From CAZFQG01 sp964520785 (GTDB lineage Bacteria; Planctomycetota; Planctomycetia; Pirellulales; Thermoguttaceae), in contig CAZFQG010000241.1 in assembly GCA_964520785.1 (NCBI GenBank), positions 1-8,160 of the forward strand: a stretch of 8,160 nt of DNA, given 5' to 3'. The notes under the pieces are model-generated. The model ran no database searches. It was not told the DNA's origin and saw only the letters and a list, made by a program, of their open reading frames with translations. Position numbers and translations under genes: made by a program. Of the stretch, positions 5,706-8,160 are shown piece after piece (position 1 is the first letter of the stretch; every line of letters begins with the position of its first letter).

Positions 5706-7415
5706 CTACTCGGCCAGCCGGCGGACCAGTTCGTCGAAGAACTTCTTGCACTCCGCGCTTTCCGGAAGGTTGTCGGAATAGTCATGCGAGAATTCCAGTC
5801 CGACGACCGTCGGCTTGATCCCGAGTCGGTGGAGTTCCTCTAGTTGCGCCGCGAATCGCCCCTTGCCGGTTCCCCACGGAACGTCATGCCCTTCCGGGGT
5901 AATTTCGTTCAGATCGTGGGGCTGGATGGTAATCAGCCGGTCGCCCAGCTTCTTGATGCCTTCGACGGGATCGATTCCACTGCGCATCCAGTAGCCCGTG
6001 TCCGGGCACGCGCCGATGCGTTTGCTTCGGCCCTCGCAGACCTCCAGAATTCCCTCGGGACTCCAATAGGCGGGGGATTCGTTGGGGCCGTGGTTGTGGA
6101 TCGCCAGTTTGATGTCGTATTCGTCGCAAAACCGCTCGATCATGTCGAGCGACTCCGGCGGCGGCTCGGAGATGAATGTCTCGATACCCATTTTGCGGCC
6201 GAATTCGAACACCTTGCGGCATCCGGCTTCGTCACCCGGGATGGTGGCGTAGTAACAGGTCGGCATCCTCAGGCCGAGTTCGTCCATCTTCAGACGGACT
6301 GCGGTGAGTTCCTCGTCGGACAAATCGCTATCGAAATTCTTGGGAATGTCGCCGCTGACCTTCTGGAAGCTCAGGCCCTCCACGTAGTACAGCCCCAGCT
6401 CCCGCGCCTTCTCCAAGGTCTCGAACAGCGTAAACGGGTGCAATCCCCAAGCGGTCAAGGCCAGACGCCAACCAAGCTTCTCCTGCGCCACGACGGAAGG
6501 GGAGAGGGCCGCGCTGGGAATCGTCGAACCCTCCAAATCACCCAGAACGAATTGAATCGCCCCCAGATAGAACTCCAGAATCTTCGGGTCCATGAAGTCC
6601 CGCGCGCTATGGCCGATCGTGCAATAGACGACGCGGCCGCGGCCGTAGTTTCGCGTCCACGCCAAGGCGTAATCATCGTCCTCGCGGAATCGGGTCGCCG
6701 GAGGAGGCGTCTTCTGGTTGTCGATACTGAAGAGGACTCGGACGCGGTTTCGCGAATAGGGATACTGCACGCGGAAGAACTCGCTGACATGCTCGAACCC
6801 CGCGCCGCCGAAGGGACGATTCAGCGGATGGTCGGGCGCGTCGAGCTTCACGACGACCCGCTCGTCCTGGGCCAGGTGTGCGGCGCCGCGTCCGCCGATC
6901 ATTCGCCCGAACTCGGGCCAGTCTTCCTTGGCCCCCTGGGCGAAATCGGTAAAGGCGACCGTCGTGCCGTGGATTCCGAGCAGGCCCCCGCCGCCGAGGA
7001 CGAACTCGACGAGGTTCTTCCGCAATTGGGAGTCCGTGAATAAGTTGCCCACGGTGTTGTTCAAACAGACGGCATCATACTGTTTGAGGTTCTCCCGCTC
7101 GAAGACGGCCGGATCGCGGCTGACGGTGACGGAGAACGCGCCGGTCTTCTCTCCCATCCGCGCGAAGGCATGGTTGGCGTACTCGATGGAGGCGTGCCCC
7201 GGGTATCCGACGTTGCCGTCGTAAATGAGGAGCTTGCGCGGCTGAACCGGATCCGCGGGCGCCTCGGCGGGCAAGACTCTTTCTATTTGATCTTTCTCGG
7301 CCCGCGGAACGTCTTGGCGGGGGCGCTGCCCCTGAGCCTCGGCCGCCGCGGAAAGAAGAAGGCCGGTGAATGCGCCCGCGACGAGAAAGGCCGGGTATCG
7401 CGTAAATGGCTTCAT
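5706..7415 (-). CDS. exported ThuA-domain / sugar phosphate isomerase-epimerase (xylose isomerase-like TIM barrel) fusion
   Basis: A 569-residue protein. The start at 7415 has AGGAGA (7430-7425) nine bases upstream and opens directly into a signal peptide (M-K-P-F-T-R-Y, hydrophobic core, cleavage after A-E-A at residue 27). Residues about 60-295 form a ThuA-like domain: K-L-L-I-Y-D-G strand, G-G-G-G-L-L-G-I-H-G at 141-150, and G-R-V-V-Y-C-T-I-G-H at 260-269. Residues about 314-566 form a xylose-isomerase-like (AP endonuclease 2 family) barrel. Its metal ligands are probably Glu417 (I-S-E-P-P), a histidine of A-I-H-N-H-G (440/442), Asp472 (P-D-T-G-Y-W), His500 and Glu541 (G-L-E-F). The barrel type isomerises or epimerises sugars or acts on keto-sugars; ThuA-type domains occur in disaccharide utilisation pathways. 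It follows the oxidoreductase gene by 47 bp on the same strand, so the two likely form an operon. The exact substrate cannot be read from the sequence. Confidence 0.88.
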   Translation of the reverse strand: MKPFTRYPAFLVAGAFTGLLLSAAAEAQGQRPRQDVPRAEKDQIERVLPAEAPADPVQPRKLLIYDGNVGYPGHASIEYANHAFARMGEKTGAFSVTVSRDPAVFERENLKQYDAVCLNNTVGNLFTDSQLRKNLVEFVLGGGGLLGIHGTTVAFTDFAQGAKEDWPEFGRMIGGRGAAHLAQDERVVVKLDAPDHPLNRPFGGAGFEHVSEFFRVQYPYSRNRVRVLFSIDNQKTPPPATRFREDDDYALAWTRNYGRGRVVYCTIGHSARDFMDPKILEFYLGAIQFVLGDLEGSTIPSAALSPSVVAQEKLGWRLALTAWGLHPFTLFETLEKARELGLYYVEGLSFQKVSGDIPKNFDSDLSDEELTAVRLKMDELGLRMPTCYYATIPGDEAGCRKVFEFGRKMGIETFISEPPPESLDMIERFCDEYDIKLAIHNHGPNESPAYWSPEGILEVCEGRSKRIGACPDTGYWMRSGIDPVEGIKKLGDRLITIQPHDLNEITPEGHDVPWGTGKGRFAAQLEELHRLGIKPTVVGLEFSHDYSDNLPESAECKKFFDELVRRLAE

Positions 7416-7424
7416 GACTGATAC

Positions 7425-7430
7425 TCTCCT
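7425..7430 (-). promoter_or_regulatory. Shine-Dalgarno AGGAGA for the ThuA-isomerase gene
   Basis: On the minus strand AGGAGA lies nine bases before the ATG at 7415-7413, inside the 47-base gap after the stop of the oxidoreductase gene. It supports this start over the much longer upstream open frame, which is only a shadow of the oxidoreductase coding sequence. Confidence 0.65.
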
Positions 7431-7462
7431 GAAATGCGTTTCGAAAGTCGGCTTGAATGGAA

Positions 7463-8160
7463 TTAGACGCTCCAGGGCTCGCGGCTGGGCCTTGCGCGAA
7501 GCGTATTCGCCTCGGAGTCGTTGAAGAACTCCTCCGCGACCGGGTCCCAGGTGAGGGCCCGGCCGGTCCACAGGGCGATGCACCCCAAGTGCGAGAGGAT
7601 GGTCGAACAGGCACCGATTTCCACATCGGCCCTGGGCCGCCGCCGCGTGCGGATGCAATCGAGCCAGTTTTGATGGTTCGCCGCGACCGAATGGGCCTTG
7701 GAAAACGGCTTGTCCAGAATGTTCCTCGGATAGCAGTTCAAGACGCCGAACCGCTCGACATGCACCCAACCCTGGTCGCCGACGAATACGACGCCGAAAT
7801 TCTGGATCGGCGTTTGCGGATCCCAACCCTCGGGGATCGGGTGGTTTCCCGGCTCGAGACGGTTCGTACAAACGATCCGAGTGCCGTCGGCGTAGGTGAA
7901 CGTCAGCGAGGGGGCCCCGTTGATGCCGCGAGGGGTGATCGCGATGGGACCATCGCCGTCCTTGCGGAGCCCCGCGTGGGCCGAGTCGAGGTTGTGGACG
8001 AGCCCCGATGTCATGCCTCCGGCCCCGAACGCGCGGTTGCAGCTCCACGGTACGACATTCTGGGGCCGGCCGGCGTGATGGTACTGGTAGTTGTAGGGGT
8101 ATACGGGGCACGGACCCAGCCACATGTCCCAGTCGATTTGAATGCCGTTGGGAATCGGCT
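7463..8160 (-). CDS. Gfo/Idh/MocA family oxidoreductase, C-terminal part (5' end outside window)
   Basis: About 231 C-terminal residues are visible; the frame stays open through the right edge, and the ATG at 8125 is internal because codons upstream continue I-D-W-D before M-W-L-G-P. The N-terminal NAD(P)-binding Rossmann domain, and any Tat signal common in planctomycete members, lie outside. The visible region is the substrate-binding alpha/beta domain. It has W-L-G-P-C-P near its start, G-L-V-H-N-L-D-S-A-H in the middle, W-L-D-C-I-R-T-R-R-R-P followed by V-E-I-G and H-L-G-C-I-A-L near the end, and the terminal R-P-S-R-E-P-W-S-V. Members oxidise or epimerise sugars and sugar derivatives with bound nucleotide cofactor. 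It lies first in a likely two-gene unit with the ThuA-isomerase gene, which fits stepwise sugar oxidation and isomerisation. The substrate is unknown. It ends with TAA. Confidence 0.9.
   Translation of the reverse strand, partial: PIPNGIQIDWDMWLGPCPVYPYNYQYHHAGRPQNVVPWSCNRAFGAGGMTSGLVHNLDSAHAGLRKDGDGPIAITPRGINGAPSLTFTYADGTRIVCTNRLEPGNHPIPEGWDPQTPIQNFGVVFVGDQGWVHVERFGVLNCYPRNILDKPFSKAHSVAANHQNWLDCIRTRRRPRADVEIGACSTILSHLGCIALWTGRALTWDPVAEEFFNDSEANTLRARPSREPWSV

Noticed and set aside
5844..7043. Open frame of 399 codons on the plus strand
   Set aside because: It lies fully antisense to the ThuA-isomerase gene, whose domains and motifs are clear. Long antisense frames are common in GC-rich DNA, and this one has no recognisable family features.
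7416..8123. Upstream in-frame extension of the ThuA-isomerase gene (805 codons in total)
   Set aside because: The added stretch is rich in Arg and Pro and overlaps the oxidoreductase gene in another frame. The ATG at 7415 has a Shine-Dalgarno and begins a signal peptide.
1..8160. tRNA or rRNA genes, CRISPR arrays, insertion sequences
   Set aside because: No cloverleaf-like segments, regularly spaced repeats, transposase-like frames or terminal inverted repeats were seen when reading both strands by eye.

Overview
The window is GC-rich bacterial DNA that reads like a planctomycete chromosome, probably of the Pirellulales type. This rests on its gene families: an exported two-domain alpha/beta hydrolase, an exported protein with D-x-N-x-N-G loops, a ThuA domain fused to a sugar-isomerase TIM barrel, and a Gfo/Idh/MocA oxidoreductase ending in the usual R-P-x-R-x-P-W-S tail. 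No taxonomic marker gene is present, so this is inference.

Layout. 2-997 (+) is the 3' part of an M16 zinc-peptidase gene cut by the window edge. Its stop lies nine bases from the stop of a convergent (-) gene, 1007-3280, for an exported alpha/beta hydrolase with one intact and one degenerate catalytic domain. Upstream is a 533-bp divergent intergenic region (3281-3813). It holds a good candidate promoter for the hydrolase and, for the rightward gene, a candidate promoter and a long leader with several hairpins and a palindrome. The rightward gene starts at 3814 behind a strong Shine-Dalgarno and encodes an exported protein of unknown function. Converging on it from the right is a (-) strand pair: the Gfo/Idh/MocA oxidoreductase (8160-7463, 5' end outside) followed after 47 bp by the ThuA-isomerase fusion (7415-5706). 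Two terminator-like hairpins separate the convergent ends.

Main discovery candidate. The rightward gene is conventionally ended by a TGA at 5368-5370, but the same frame stays open for 47 convincing codons to a TAA at 5512-5514, and the terminator hairpin starts 20 bases after that TAA. Directly behind the TGA lies a two-part stem-loop (5371-5412). Its upper-stem length, its apical loop beginning G-U and its distance from the TGA fit a bacterial SECIS element. The simplest reading is an exported selenoprotein with selenocysteine at residue 519 in a U-x-x-x-C motif. A nonsense mutation or sequencing error remains possible. No selenocysteine machinery is in the window.

Functionally, the oxidoreductase, ThuA-isomerase and esterase-like hydrolase all suggest envelope or periplasmic carbohydrate catabolism. 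The peptidase and the candidate selenoprotein have no evident pathway link to them.
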